This document shows, piece by piece, positions 41,278 through 51,020 of a DNA stretch of 64,000 nucleotides (its first letter is position 1; each line of letters begins with the position of its first letter). The translations under genes and the position numbers were made by a program. Origin of the DNA: Nostoc sp. TCL26-01 (lineage in GTDB: Bacteria; Cyanobacteriota; Cyanobacteriia; Cyanobacteriales; Nostocaceae); contig NZ_CP040297.1 in assembly GCF_013393945.1 (NCBI RefSeq), positions 6,290,809-6,354,808 of the forward strand, read 5' to 3'. The notes under the pieces were generated by a model that was given only the letters and a program-made list of their open reading frames with translations, had not been told where the DNA came from and did not search any database.

Positions 41278-44058
41278 ATGGCTCCTACTATTTTGACAGT
41301 CAATACCACAGCCGATCAAAATGATGGTAGTACTGCTAATGGATTATCTTTGCGAGATGCAATTTTAATCGCCAATGCGAATCCTAATACTGATTATGAA
41401 ATCCAGTTAACTGGAGGAACAACTTATAATCTCACATCAAACGGGATTAATGAAGATGCAGCCCTGACAGGAGATTTAGATATTAAAAGTCGCACTAATG
41501 TGCTTTATATTGTGTCAGTGGGTGGGAAAGCAACTATTGATGCGTCAGGTTTATTAAATAGCGATCGCGTCTTTCAGGTACTAGCTGGAGGAGCATTAAG
41601 CTTACAGAATGTAGTGGTTTCGGGTGGCAAGATATCTAGTTATAGTACTGCTGGAGGTGCAGGCATTCGGGTTGATTCTAATGGCGCTCTCGATTTGTAC
41701 AACACTACGATCAGTGGCAATAGTGCAGAGAGTAGCGCTTGGGGTGGTGGCATTTATAACGATGGTACAGTCTACCTACGAAATAGTTCTGTCAATAACA
41801 ATAAAGCTAGCAACGGTGGCGGTATCCTTAACTCTGGCAATCTGATTGCGACTAACTCCACCATCAGTAGTAACACATCAGGTAGTGGAGGTGGCATCTA
41901 CAACTTTGATGCCTTGACGGTGATCAACACTACAATTAGTAACAATAGTGCAAGTGGCGCTGGTGGCGGTATTCAAGGTAACGGTAGCTCTGGCTCTATT
42001 GCTTTAGTTAACACAACAATTAGTGGAAACAGTGCAGGAAACGGTGGTGGTGGTATAGATTCTACTGGGGGCAACGTTATAAATGTACTTAACACTACAA
42101 TTACCAATAATACGGCGGGCATTCTAGGAGGAGGTGGAATTAGAGGCAGTGCCAATTTAAAGAACACAATTGTTGCTGGCAATTTTGGTAATTATAATAA
42201 CCAGGGGACAGGCAAAGATATTCAAGGCACAGTTAACGGCAATAATTACAACTTAATTGGCTCTCTGGCTGGAGCCAGTGGTACTGTAGGCACAGGTACA
42301 GATATCGTTAACCCCAACCCCGGACTCAGCCCTTTACAAAACAATGGTGGACTCACCCTTACTCATGCGCTTCTTCCTGGTAGTCCGGCGATTAATGCTG
42401 GTAATAGCAGCTTAATTCCTGCTGATATACAAGACCTTGATGGTGATGGTGATACAACAGAACCCACTCCCTACGACCAACGTGGTTTAACGCGAGTTGT
42501 TGGCGGTACAGTCGATATCGGCGCATTTGAGGTACAATCAGCCGCCTTGCCAACTCTCAGCATTAACAATATCACCGTTACCGAAGGCAATACAGGGACA
42601 ACGAACGCTACCTTTACTGTGACTCTTTCTGCCGCTAGTACCTCTGCTGTCACAGTTAACTATGCTACTGCTAACGGCACAGCCACAGCAGGTAGTGACT
42701 ACACCGCCACCACAGGTACATTAACCTTCAATCCAGGGGATACCAGTAAAACCTTGACTGTTGCTGTGACAGGTGACACCACAGTGGAGGCGAACGAAAC
42801 CTTCTTCGTCAACCTCAGCAATGCTACCAATGCCACCATTAGCGATAATCAGGGAATCGGAACCATAACTAATGATGACACGGCAACTATTCCTACTCTC
42901 TCGATCAATGACATCACCGTTGTGGAAGGGCAAACTACACAAGCTGTCTTAACTGTCACTCTCAGCCGTACATCTAGTCAAGCAGTCACGGTTAACTACG
43001 CTACAGGTTCTGGTACTGCTACTGCTAATACAGACTATACTAGCCGCAGTGGCACTCTAACTTTTGCTGCTAATACTACGACAGCGACAATTACCGTTCC
43101 TATTCTCAATGATAGTCTCAACGAAGCAAACGAAAGCTTCAATGTGGGACTGTTTAGTCCGAGCAATGCAACTTTGCAAAAAGCTACTGGGATTGTCACC
43201 ATTACTGACACCATACAAGCCAGCACCACCACAACCTTACCTAATAATGTGGAAAATTTAACCCTCACGGGAACTAGCAATATTAATGGTACTGGTAATA
43301 GTGGTAATAATGTTCTCAGAGGTAATAGCGGCAATAATATTCTGGCTGGTGGTAATGGGGATGATACCTATGCGTTTAATCCGACTACTCTATCAGGAAG
43401 CGATCGCATTCAAGAAGTTACCACAGGTGGCAATGATACTCTCAGTTTTAGTGGCACAAGTTCTGGTGTAAGAGTAAATTTGGGCATCATCACCACTCAA
43501 ACAGTCAACAGTAACTTGAAGTTGACTTTATCTGCCAACAATGTGATTGAAAATGTAGTGGGTGGTACTAGTAGCGATCGCCTGATTGGCAATACCCTCA
43601 ACAATACCCTAGATGGAGGCAGTGGTAATGACGTACTCACAGGTAGAAGCGGCGCAGATACTTTAATTGGTGGGGCTGGCAATGATACTCTTAGTGGCGG
43701 GGCTGATAGCGATCGCTTTTTGTATAGTAGTGGACGAGCCTTCACTAGTAGTGATTTCGGTGTTGATCTCCTAACTGACTTTCTCTCTGGTAGTGATAAG
43801 TTGGTGTTGAGTAAACAGACTTTTACTGCTTTGGGTAGTGTTGTCGGTAATGGCTTGAGTCTAGCTACTGATTTCACAACTGTAGAAGATGATGATTTAG
43901 CAGCAACTAGTACAGCCTTCTTGGTTTACAGTAGCAGCAGCGGTAGTCTTTACTATAACCAAAACGGTAGTGCTGCTGGCTTGGGTACTGGTGCTGAGTT
44001 TGCTAACTTCCTCAATCTACCTGATTTGACTGCGGCTGATTTGGCGATAGTTGTTTAA
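41278..44058 (+). CDS. large RTX/Calx-beta secreted protein with beta-helix region
   Basis: A 926-residue protein without a classical signal peptide. Residues ~1-410 form a parallel beta-helix (repeats like NSTISSNTSGSGGGIYNF, DLYNTTISGNSAESSAWGGG) with the NNGGLTLTHALLPGSPAINA segment of choice-of-anchor proteins. Residues ~425-645 are two Calx-beta domains (LSINNITVTEGNTGTTNATF, LSINDITVVEGQTTQAVLTV). Residues ~670-820 carry RTX nonapeptides (GGSGNDVLTGRSGADTLIGG, GAGNDTLSGG) that bind calcium. The C-terminus is of the type I-secreted kind. Likely an extracellular or cell-surface structural protein. Codon-repeat DNA in the RTX block is prone to length change. Confidence 0.85.
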   Translation: MAPTILTVNTTADQNDGSTANGLSLRDAILIANANPNTDYEIQLTGGTTYNLTSNGINEDAALTGDLDIKSRTNVLYIVSVGGKATIDASGLLNSDRVFQVLAGGALSLQNVVVSGGKISSYSTAGGAGIRVDSNGALDLYNTTISGNSAESSAWGGGIYNDGTVYLRNSSVNNNKASNGGGILNSGNLIATNSTISSNTSGSGGGIYNFDALTVINTTISNNSASGAGGGIQGNGSSGSIALVNTTISGNSAGNGGGGIDSTGGNVINVLNTTITNNTAGILGGGGIRGSANLKNTIVAGNFGNYNNQGTGKDIQGTVNGNNYNLIGSLAGASGTVGTGTDIVNPNPGLSPLQNNGGLTLTHALLPGSPAINAGNSSLIPADIQDLDGDGDTTEPTPYDQRGLTRVVGGTVDIGAFEVQSAALPTLSINNITVTEGNTGTTNATFTVTLSAASTSAVTVNYATANGTATAGSDYTATTGTLTFNPGDTSKTLTVAVTGDTTVEANETFFVNLSNATNATISDNQGIGTITNDDTATIPTLSINDITVVEGQTTQAVLTVTLSRTSSQAVTVNYATGSGTATANTDYTSRSGTLTFAANTTTATITVPILNDSLNEANESFNVGLFSPSNATLQKATGIVTITDTIQASTTTTLPNNVENLTLTGTSNINGTGNSGNNVLRGNSGNNILAGGNGDDTYAFNPTTLSGSDRIQEVTTGGNDTLSFSGTSSGVRVNLGIITTQTVNSNLKLTLSANNVIENVVGGTSSDRLIGNTLNNTLDGGSGNDVLTGRSGADTLIGGAGNDTLSGGADSDRFLYSSGRAFTSSDFGVDLLTDFLSGSDKLVLSKQTFTALGSVVGNGLSLATDFTTVEDDDLAATSTAFLVYSSSSGSLYYNQNGSAAGLGTGAEFANFLNLPDLTAADLAIVV

Positions 44059-44374
44059 CGTGAGTTCGACGACTGGAAAAAACCCCTCTCCATAGAGCGA
44101 AGCTCTTCTCGTAGAGTACCTCTCACGCCAGTTTGCTCAAGTCGGGAAACCCGCCCACGCAACTGGCTCCCCTAAAAGGAGAGAGGCTTTAAAACCTTGA
44201 TTTTTCGTTGATATTTTATGCTTTTTACTCCCCTCTCCGCATCGGAGAGAGGTTGGGGGAGAGGTCAAAACAGACTTGTCGAACTTAGGTTTGTTTAAAC
44301 TCTGTGTCTTTGTGTCTCTGTGGTGCATAAATTATTTCTACCACAAAGGCACAGAGACACAGAAAGTTTTCCAG
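44059..44374. terminator. spacer with a long inverted repeat between convergent genes
   Basis: 316 bases without a gene. At 44301-44324 and 44340-44363 two 24-base arms (TCTGTGTCTTTGTGTCTCTG and inverse) pair with only three G-U positions around a 15-base loop. The stem ends just before the prolyl oligopeptidase stop and could terminate both convergent genes. Shorter repeats of CTCCCCTAAAAGGAGAGAGG and CCCCTCTCCGCATCGGAGAG type fill 44080-44270. Confidence 0.7.
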
Positions 44375-46450
44375 TTACTTAGCCAAGACTACCTCTAAAG
44401 TCCTGACTAAAAACGCCCACTTATCTGCTGCTTCTTCGATAATTTTAGCTGTGGGTTTACCTCTACCATGACCGGCTTTCGTCTCAATTCTAATTAATAC
44501 TGGTACATCACCTTCGTGTGCTGCTTGTAAAGCGGCAGCAAATTTGAAACTGTGGGCAGGAACAACGCGATCGTCGTGATCGGCAGTAGTAATTAAAGTA
44601 GCAGGATAGGCTGTATTTTCACTGAGGTTATGCAGTGGCGAGTAAGCGTAAAGTGCAGGAAATTCTTCTGGGTTATCTGGTGAACCATATTCAGCAGTCC
44701 ATGCCCAGCCGATAGTAAACTTGTGGAACCGCAACATATCCATGACACCAACGGCGGGTAAAGCTGCACCGAATAAATCAGGACGCTGAATCATGCAAGC
44801 ACCGACTAGTAAACCACCATTACTACCACCTGCGATCGCTAGTTTGGCAGATTTTGTATAATTATTAGCAATTAACCACTCAGCCGCAGCAATAAAGTCG
44901 TCAAAAACATTTTGCTTTTTCTCCTTCATTCCAGCTTGATGCCATTCTTCACCATATTCTCCACCACCCCGCAGATTAGCTAAAGCATAAATTCCTCCCA
45001 TCTCTAACCACGCTATGACACTTACAGAAAAACTCGGTGATAGGGAGATATTAAACCCACCGTAAGCATAAAGATAAGTGGGGTTATTGCCATCTAACTT
45101 TATGCCTTTTTTGTGAGTAATAAACATCGGCACTTGTGTACCATCTTTACTTTGATAAAATACCTGAGTAGTTTCGTAATCATCAGGTGCAAAATCTACT
45201 TTTGGTTCTCGAAAGAGTTGACTTTCGCCTGAAACTATGTTGTAACGATAAATAGTTCCTGGAGTGGTAAAGCTAGTAAAACTATAAAATGTTTCTGTAT
45301 CATCACGTTTGCCCCCAAAGCCGCCTGCTGAACCCAGTCCAGGTAATTCTACATCACGAATGAATGTACCTTGGAGGTCAAAAATCTTGATTTGGGTATG
45401 AGCATCTGCTAAATAATCAGCAATAAATTGATTATTGAGAATGTTAACACTTTCTAATGTGGCATCAGATTGGGGAATGATTTCTTGCCATGCCTCTTGT
45501 GCCGGATTTTTTGTATCAATAGCAATGACTCTCCCCCGTGGGGCATTTAAATCAGTGCGAAAATAGAAGACATGATCATCATGATCAATAAAGCTATAAT
45601 CTGCCTCAAATTGTGGAATTAATTCGACAACTTCGGCATCAGGGTTAGTCAAATCTTTGTAGAAAACCAAATTTCTAGAGTCTGTCCCCAACCAAACAGA
45701 AATTATCAAATAACTACCATCTTCTGTAACACCACCACTAAAACCCCATTCCTTTTCATCAGAGCGATCGTACACTAAAATATCTTCAGATTGTGATGTA
45801 CCCAATCGGTGATAATAGAGTTTTTGATAATAATTGACATCTTCTAATTTAGTTTTCTCGTTGGGTTCATCATAGCGGCTGTAGAAAAAACCTTGATGAT
45901 CATTTGTCCAAGATGCACCAGAAAATTTAATCCATTGGAGATGATCTGACAAATCTTCTCCAGTTTCTACATCCCTGACTTTCCATTCTTGCCAATCAGA
46001 ACCAGCAGTAGATAAACCATAAGCCAAATGTTTACCATTATCACTAATCGTAAAACCTGACAGCGCAACTGTCCCATCTGCTGATAGTTGATTGGGATCT
46101 AGTAAAACTCTTGGTTGAGCGTCAAGAGACTTCAAAGTATAAAGCACACTTTGATTTTGTAGTCCATCATTTTTAAAATAAAAATAATTTTCCCCCTCTT
46201 TAAACGGAATACTATATTTTTCGTAGTCCCAAAGTTTAGTGAGACGCTGTTGAATTTTTTGCCTAGCAGGAATTTCGCTCAAATAGGCAAAAGTAACCTG
46301 ATTTTGTGACTCAACCCAAGCTTTAGTTTCATCACTATCTGGATCTTCTAACCAACGATAGGGATCTGCAACTAAAGTACCGTGGTAATCATCCACTTGA
46401 TTACTGCGGCGGCTGGGTGGGTAGACTATTACTTGTGAAGATTCAGGCAT
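44375..46450 (-). CDS. prolyl oligopeptidase (S9A)
   Basis: A 691-residue serine peptidase. The N-terminal PYRWLEDPDSDETKAWVESQ is the family start, followed by a seven-bladed propeller (~70-420). The catalytic alpha/beta-hydrolase domain has LAIAGGSNGGLLVGACMIQR with the nucleophile Ser near 543, the Asp in TTADHDDRVVPAHSF and the His in ETKAGHGRGKPTAK. It cleaves short peptides after proline. No signal peptide, so cytosolic. Start ATG 46450 (MPESSQVIVYPPSRRSNQVD). Length is normal for the family. Confidence 0.93.
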   Translation of the reverse strand: MPESSQVIVYPPSRRSNQVDDYHGTLVADPYRWLEDPDSDETKAWVESQNQVTFAYLSEIPARQKIQQRLTKLWDYEKYSIPFKEGENYFYFKNDGLQNQSVLYTLKSLDAQPRVLLDPNQLSADGTVALSGFTISDNGKHLAYGLSTAGSDWQEWKVRDVETGEDLSDHLQWIKFSGASWTNDHQGFFYSRYDEPNEKTKLEDVNYYQKLYYHRLGTSQSEDILVYDRSDEKEWGFSGGVTEDGSYLIISVWLGTDSRNLVFYKDLTNPDAEVVELIPQFEADYSFIDHDDHVFYFRTDLNAPRGRVIAIDTKNPAQEAWQEIIPQSDATLESVNILNNQFIADYLADAHTQIKIFDLQGTFIRDVELPGLGSAGGFGGKRDDTETFYSFTSFTTPGTIYRYNIVSGESQLFREPKVDFAPDDYETTQVFYQSKDGTQVPMFITHKKGIKLDGNNPTYLYAYGGFNISLSPSFSVSVIAWLEMGGIYALANLRGGGEYGEEWHQAGMKEKKQNVFDDFIAAAEWLIANNYTKSAKLAIAGGSNGGLLVGACMIQRPDLFGAALPAVGVMDMLRFHKFTIGWAWTAEYGSPDNPEEFPALYAYSPLHNLSENTAYPATLITTADHDDRVVPAHSFKFAAALQAAHEGDVPVLIRIETKAGHGRGKPTAKIIEEAADKWAFLVRTLEVVLAK

Positions 46451-46645
46451 AAGAGCTACAAAATTAAAATTAATAACGAAGATACAGCCATCCTAAATCA
46501 TCTACGAGAAACAAGATCACTGCGCATTTCTCAAAATAGCGTCATAGTAGGAAAATCTCTGTCTGGCAATACTATCAATTTCCTAAAAGTTTTGCGAATC
46601 TACTAGTGTTTGATTCAATGCAAATATCACACCTGATAGATATTC

Positions 46646-48715
46646 ATGATATTAGATGCGAGCAGCTACGTTCTAGCAGAGCCTATGAGCATTTCTTGGC
46701 AAAATGTAACTAATTCTCTACTTGCTTCCGTATTATCCACACCTCTTAAAGACCCAGTACCCGTATTCTTGATGATTTTGGGGATTATGTTAGTTGCCCC
46801 TCTACTCTTCGAGAAGATACGTTTACCGGGAATTGTGGGATTGATTTTAGCCGGGGTATTAGTCGGGCCTAATGGATTGGGATTATTGGCGCGAGATAAT
46901 ACAATTGTGCTTTTAGGCACTGTGGGATTGCTGTTTTTGATGTTTATGGCAGGGTTGGAAACTAGCCTGGATGACTTAAAATATAATGCTGATAAGGCAG
47001 TAATTTTTGGGTTAGCGACTTTTGCTATACCGATGGGATTGGGGACTGTGGCGATGATGGCGATTGGTTATGAGATATTACCTGCTATTCTCGTGGCTTC
47101 TTGTTTTGCTTCCCACACTCTCCTAGCATTACCTATTGTCAGCAAATTGGGAATCATGCGTTCTCAAGTCTTGACTACCACTCTGGGCGGTACGCTAATC
47201 ACCAATGTTTTAGCACTTCTCGTCTTAGCTGTGGTGGTGAGGGCGCATCAAGGTAATTTAACCTTAAGTTTTTGGTTATTTCTGATTCCTGCATTGATTC
47301 TCTACACCTTTCTCACTTTATGGGGTGTACCCAGAATCGGACGCTGGTTTTTCCAAAGATTTGGACACGATGAAGGGGCAGAATTTACATTTGTGCTGGC
47401 TACTCTGTTTATCGTTTCCTATGGGGCAGAATTAGTGCAAATTGAGCCGATTATTGGCGCTTTTTTGGCGGGAGTGGCAATTACCCAACTCATCCCCCAA
47501 CTTAGTCCCTTGATGAACCGAATTCAATTTATTGGTAATACTCTGTTTGTGCCATTCTTCCTAATTTCTGTGGGGATGCTGGTTAATCCCTTGATTTTAG
47601 TACAGGAACCGCGATCGCTCTTAGTATCAGCTGTCATGGTAACTGTGGCAATTGTGGCTAAATACCTGCCGGCTTGGGGTGCAGGTAAATTATTTGCCAT
47701 GAATTTTGACAGCATTATGGTGATGTTTGGGCTATCAGTAGCCCAGGCGGCATCAACTTTAGCAGCCATTACCGTAGCTTACAATATTAAGCTAGTGGAT
47801 CAATTGACGGTCAATGGGACGATCGCTATGATTCTAGTTACCTGCGTTGCTTCGCCTTGGGTAACAGCAAAATGGGGAAAAAATCTCAAACCAGAAGCCG
47901 AGAGTATCCAAAAACATCAAGCCGGAAGTTTAGGCGATCGCGTTTTAGTCCCGGTATCTAACCCTAACACAGAAGATAATCTCTTAAAATTAGCAATTCT
48001 TCTCACTAAATCTGCCTCTGGCACTCTCCTACCACTACATATCTTACTAGAGGACAATGCCCCCATTCCCCCAGAAGCCAAAGCCCAGCAAAGCCAACTC
48101 CTCTCTACGGCAGAAATGATTGCTCATGCAGCTGTTGCTAATGTTACCCCTATCGGGCGCATTGATGAATCGATTGACAGAGGTATTGCCCGTGTAGCAG
48201 AAGAAAAACAAGCTAGTGTCATAATTTGTGGTTGGAAAGGTTACTCTACTTATCAGGAAAACTTATTTGGTAGTGTTATTGATAAAATTGTCCACCGCAG
48301 TTCTGTACCTGTGTTAGTCTCTCGATTTCCCTTACCCATTGAACATACAAACCGAGTATTTTTAGCTTTCACCACCTCGCAAGCTACAGCCGATACATTT
48401 GAGCAAAGCATCCAATTAGCTAAAAGTTTAGCAACAGAACTGAAAGCATCTCTACAACTTTTACAGGTGGTATCAGTCCGAGGAGAAACTAAAGAATTAA
48501 GCAACACAGAATTAGTAACAGACATCCCCCTGCAAACAGTCCGGGGTAACTTTGTCCGTCAAGTCTCCCGCTTACTCAAAACCAACGATTTATTACTGCT
48601 AAATGGTTCCGTAGAACACAAAACTCAGCTATTTTCCCTATTTGGCAAAGCCCCAGAAGCGATCGCCCGTAATCACCCCAAAGTTGCTATGATTATTGCG
48701 TATTTTCCTAATTAG
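46646..48715 (+). CDS. CPA2-type cation:proton antiporter with universal stress protein domain
   Basis: A 689-residue membrane protein. About twelve transmembrane helices (residues ~38-420: VFLMILGIMLVAPLLFEKIR, LPGIVGLILAGVLVGPNGLG, LLGTVGLLFLMFMAGLETSL, EPIIGAFLAGVAITQLIPQL) form the Na+/H+-exchanger fold of the CPA2 family. A cytosolic C-terminal region (~430-689) contains USP-type folds (GDRVLVPVSNPNTEDNLLKL, VPVLVSRFPLPIEHTNRVFL). It likely exchanges K+ or Na+ for H+; the ion is not readable. Single gene; the stop is followed by a STRR array. Confidence 0.9.
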   Translation: MILDASSYVLAEPMSISWQNVTNSLLASVLSTPLKDPVPVFLMILGIMLVAPLLFEKIRLPGIVGLILAGVLVGPNGLGLLARDNTIVLLGTVGLLFLMFMAGLETSLDDLKYNADKAVIFGLATFAIPMGLGTVAMMAIGYEILPAILVASCFASHTLLALPIVSKLGIMRSQVLTTTLGGTLITNVLALLVLAVVVRAHQGNLTLSFWLFLIPALILYTFLTLWGVPRIGRWFFQRFGHDEGAEFTFVLATLFIVSYGAELVQIEPIIGAFLAGVAITQLIPQLSPLMNRIQFIGNTLFVPFFLISVGMLVNPLILVQEPRSLLVSAVMVTVAIVAKYLPAWGAGKLFAMNFDSIMVMFGLSVAQAASTLAAITVAYNIKLVDQLTVNGTIAMILVTCVASPWVTAKWGKNLKPEAESIQKHQAGSLGDRVLVPVSNPNTEDNLLKLAILLTKSASGTLLPLHILLEDNAPIPPEAKAQQSQLLSTAEMIAHAAVANVTPIGRIDESIDRGIARVAEEKQASVIICGWKGYSTYQENLFGSVIDKIVHRSSVPVLVSRFPLPIEHTNRVFLAFTTSQATADTFEQSIQLAKSLATELKASLQLLQVVSVRGETKELSNTELVTDIPLQTVRGNFVRQVSRLLKTNDLLLLNGSVEHKTQLFSLFGKAPEAIARNHPKVAMIIAYFPN

Positions 48716-48928
48716 TCAATAGTCAATAGTCATTGGTCAATGGTCAATAGTCATTAGTCAATGGTCATTGGTCATTATTTCTTCATTTTGAATTTTGCGG
48801 AAAGTAGGCGGTGTCGGTTTCCGTCCCGCCTAACTTTCCAAGACGAATTTTGAATTTTGAATTGGTATCACTCAGCACGGGCTAAACGCCCCGCTACCGC
48901 TAACAGCACTCACTCCCTCACTCCCCAT
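48714..48928. repeat. STRR array, hairpin and 41-bp dispersed repeat
   Basis: GTCAATAGTCAATAGTCATT heptamers (48714-48775). A hairpin with arms GGAAAGTAGGCGG and CCGCCTAACTTTCC (48799-48839). A 41-bp copy (48872-48912) identical to 5119-5159. ACTCCCTC units end just before mtnA. Confidence 0.85.
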
Positions 48929-48930
48929 TT

Positions 48931-49968
48931 ATGATTTACCCCGTTATTTGGCAGAATAACTCAGTTTTATTAATTGACCAAACCCGGCTACCGAATGAGT
49001 ATGTGGTGGTGGAAATTCACCGTAGTCAAGATATGGCGCAGGCGATTACAACTATGATTGTGCGGGGTGCGCCGGCTATTGGTGTGGCTGCGGCTTATGG
49101 GATGTATTTGGGTGCAAGGGAAATTGAAACAAGCGATCGCCATGAGTTTTTGCAACAATTAGAAAAGGTGGCTCAATTATTGCGTGCTACTCGTCCCACG
49201 GCTGTAAATTTATTTTGGGCGATTAGTCGGATGCTGAAAATAGCCAACGAAACTTTAGGAACCGTTGAGGAAATCCAAGCGATTCTGTTACAAACAGCCC
49301 AAGCTATCAATAAAGAAGATTTGCAAACTTGTCAGGCGATCGGTGATCATGGTTTAGCAGCATTACCCCAGTCTCCCGAAAAGCTGACACTGCTAACTCA
49401 CTGCAATGCAGGCGCTTTGGCTACGGCTGGTTACGGTACAGCCTTGGGGGTGGTGCGTTCGGCTTGGCGAGATGGACGTTTAACTCGGTTGTTTGCTGAT
49501 GAAACCCGTCCTCGCTTGCAAGGTGCAAAACTCACTACATGGGAATGTGTGCAAGAAGGGATTCCCGTAACTTTAATCACTGATAATATGGCAGCCCACT
49601 GTATGCAGCAAGGGTTAATTGATGCGATCGTTGTTGGTGCAGATCGAATTGCGGCGAATGGTGATACTGCTAATAAAATCGGTACATATAGTTTAGCAAT
49701 AGTGGCTCAAGCCCATAACGTTCCTTTCTTTGTAGCTGCACCTGTTTCTACCATTGATTTTGAATTAGCAAATGGGAGTCAAATCCCAATTGAAGAACGT
49801 CATCCAATGGAGATTTATCAAGTCGGTGAAACTATTCTGACACCTCCACAGGTGGAATTTTACAACCCAGCCTTTGATGTGACACCAGCCGAGTTAATTA
49901 AAGCCATTATTACAGAAAATGGTGTATTTGCACCCCATGAGTTAATACAGGGGCGACACGAAAGCTAA
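48931..49968 (+). CDS. mtnA: S-methyl-5-thioribose-1-phosphate isomerase
   Basis: A 345-residue enzyme of the methionine salvage pathway: 5-methylthioribose 1-phosphate to 5-methylthioribulose 1-phosphate. It resembles the eIF2B-alpha family: IVRGAPAIGVAAAYGMYLGA, THCNAGALATAGYGTALGVV (active-site Cys), DAIVVGADRIAANGDTANKI (catalytic Asp), and PFFVAAPVSTIDFELANGSQ. Complete length. Start ATG 48931 lies 5 bp after a tandem repeat, without a clear ribosome-binding site. Confidence 0.93.
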   Translation: MIYPVIWQNNSVLLIDQTRLPNEYVVVEIHRSQDMAQAITTMIVRGAPAIGVAAAYGMYLGAREIETSDRHEFLQQLEKVAQLLRATRPTAVNLFWAISRMLKIANETLGTVEEIQAILLQTAQAINKEDLQTCQAIGDHGLAALPQSPEKLTLLTHCNAGALATAGYGTALGVVRSAWRDGRLTRLFADETRPRLQGAKLTTWECVQEGIPVTLITDNMAAHCMQQGLIDAIVVGADRIAANGDTANKIGTYSLAIVAQAHNVPFFVAAPVSTIDFELANGSQIPIEERHPMEIYQVGETILTPPQVEFYNPAFDVTPAELIKAIITENGVFAPHELIQGRHES

Positions 49969-49989
49969 AACGATGAGTCGGAAATGAAC

Positions 49990-50922
49990 TTACTGTTTTG
50001 TTATTTCTGCGTGGTGACTTAACCAAGATTCTAAATCCGTGATTGTAGCAAAATCCAACAATGCTTCCCCCAGGGCTTCTAATTGTGCTATTGATAATTT
50101 TTGAATTTGTTCGATGAGAGATACATCTATGTTTCCCAATCTTCGATTTAACAACCGCAGAATTAGCTGCTGTTCTCCTTGTTGTAAACCTTGCTGTAAA
50201 CCTTGCTCTAAACCTTCCTGTCTAGCTTTTTCTCTGTCTTGTTGATACAGTGGTGCTAATCTCATTACTAACTCCCGATCCTCTGTTTCGATATTTTGAT
50301 TGATTCTTAAATTTTGTTGCAGGCTATAAAGTAATTCTAGCGTTACCCGGACAAATGGGTGACTGGCTGGTAGTGCGGCTAATTCATCGATCGCTTGTCG
50401 CTGTACTCTACCACGCCCTAGTATTCTCAGCCATAGTGTTGCAGGAGTGGATGGTAACTGGTGGATGACAACTATAGCTGTGCGAAAATGCTTGGGTAAA
50501 AAGTATACTCCATCTCCCCAATCTGATTTTAGTTGCCCACCATACCCAGAAATTATATTTTTTGAGGCAGTGGGTGTGAGTATCCATAGTTGGGGTATTT
50601 CTGCTTCTGGTATTTTAATTTGAAGGCGCTTGGCTTCTCGCCGCATTGCGCTTTTTACTTCTATTAATTTGGAGATACAATCGCTAATTTCGTCTATGGA
50701 TGCGGGGTTGCGAAATGGTTCAAATATGGCTGGTGTTGTCGCCATTTTTCCCAATAAGCCTAATATTTCTAAGTTATGTGTTTGTGTAGGAATTGGGGTG
50801 AATAATACGTCTATTTCTCGCACTTCTGCTGCTACTCGACTTGGTGCTTGGACTTGTCCAGATGTTTTTAGTAGTTCTTCTAAGTAGTCTTTGGAGAATT
50901 GATCATGGATGAATCTTGTCAT
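49990..50922 (-). CDS. Rpn-like/DUF4351 family protein
   Basis: A 310-residue protein typical of filamentous cyanobacteria. The N-terminal part (MTRFIHDQFSKDYLEELLKT, REIDVLFTP) is of the type seen in Rpn/PD-(D/E)XK-like proteins, though a complete nuclease motif is not clear. A coil of EGLEQGLQQGLQQGEQ repeats leads to the DUF4351 tail (LRLLNRRLGNIDVSLIEQIQ, LSIAQLEALGEALLDF). Rpn relatives are recombination-promoting nucleases, but this subfamily is uncharacterised. The Gln-Gly repeats are due to repeated DNA and may vary. Converges on mtnA with ~20 bp between. Confidence 0.75.
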   Translation of the reverse strand: MTRFIHDQFSKDYLEELLKTSGQVQAPSRVAAEVREIDVLFTPIPTQTHNLEILGLLGKMATTPAIFEPFRNPASIDEISDCISKLIEVKSAMRREAKRLQIKIPEAEIPQLWILTPTASKNIISGYGGQLKSDWGDGVYFLPKHFRTAIVVIHQLPSTPATLWLRILGRGRVQRQAIDELAALPASHPFVRVTLELLYSLQQNLRINQNIETEDRELVMRLAPLYQQDREKARQEGLEQGLQQGLQQGEQQLILRLLNRRLGNIDVSLIEQIQKLSIAQLEALGEALLDFATITDLESWLSHHAEITKQ

Positions 50923-51020
50923 TCATTTGGTTGAGGACAGGGAGATTATTTATTATTTTACCAAAGCGATCGCCCGCAACCAAGAGTAGGCGATCGCATC
51001 TGATAAAAAATCAAATTTTC

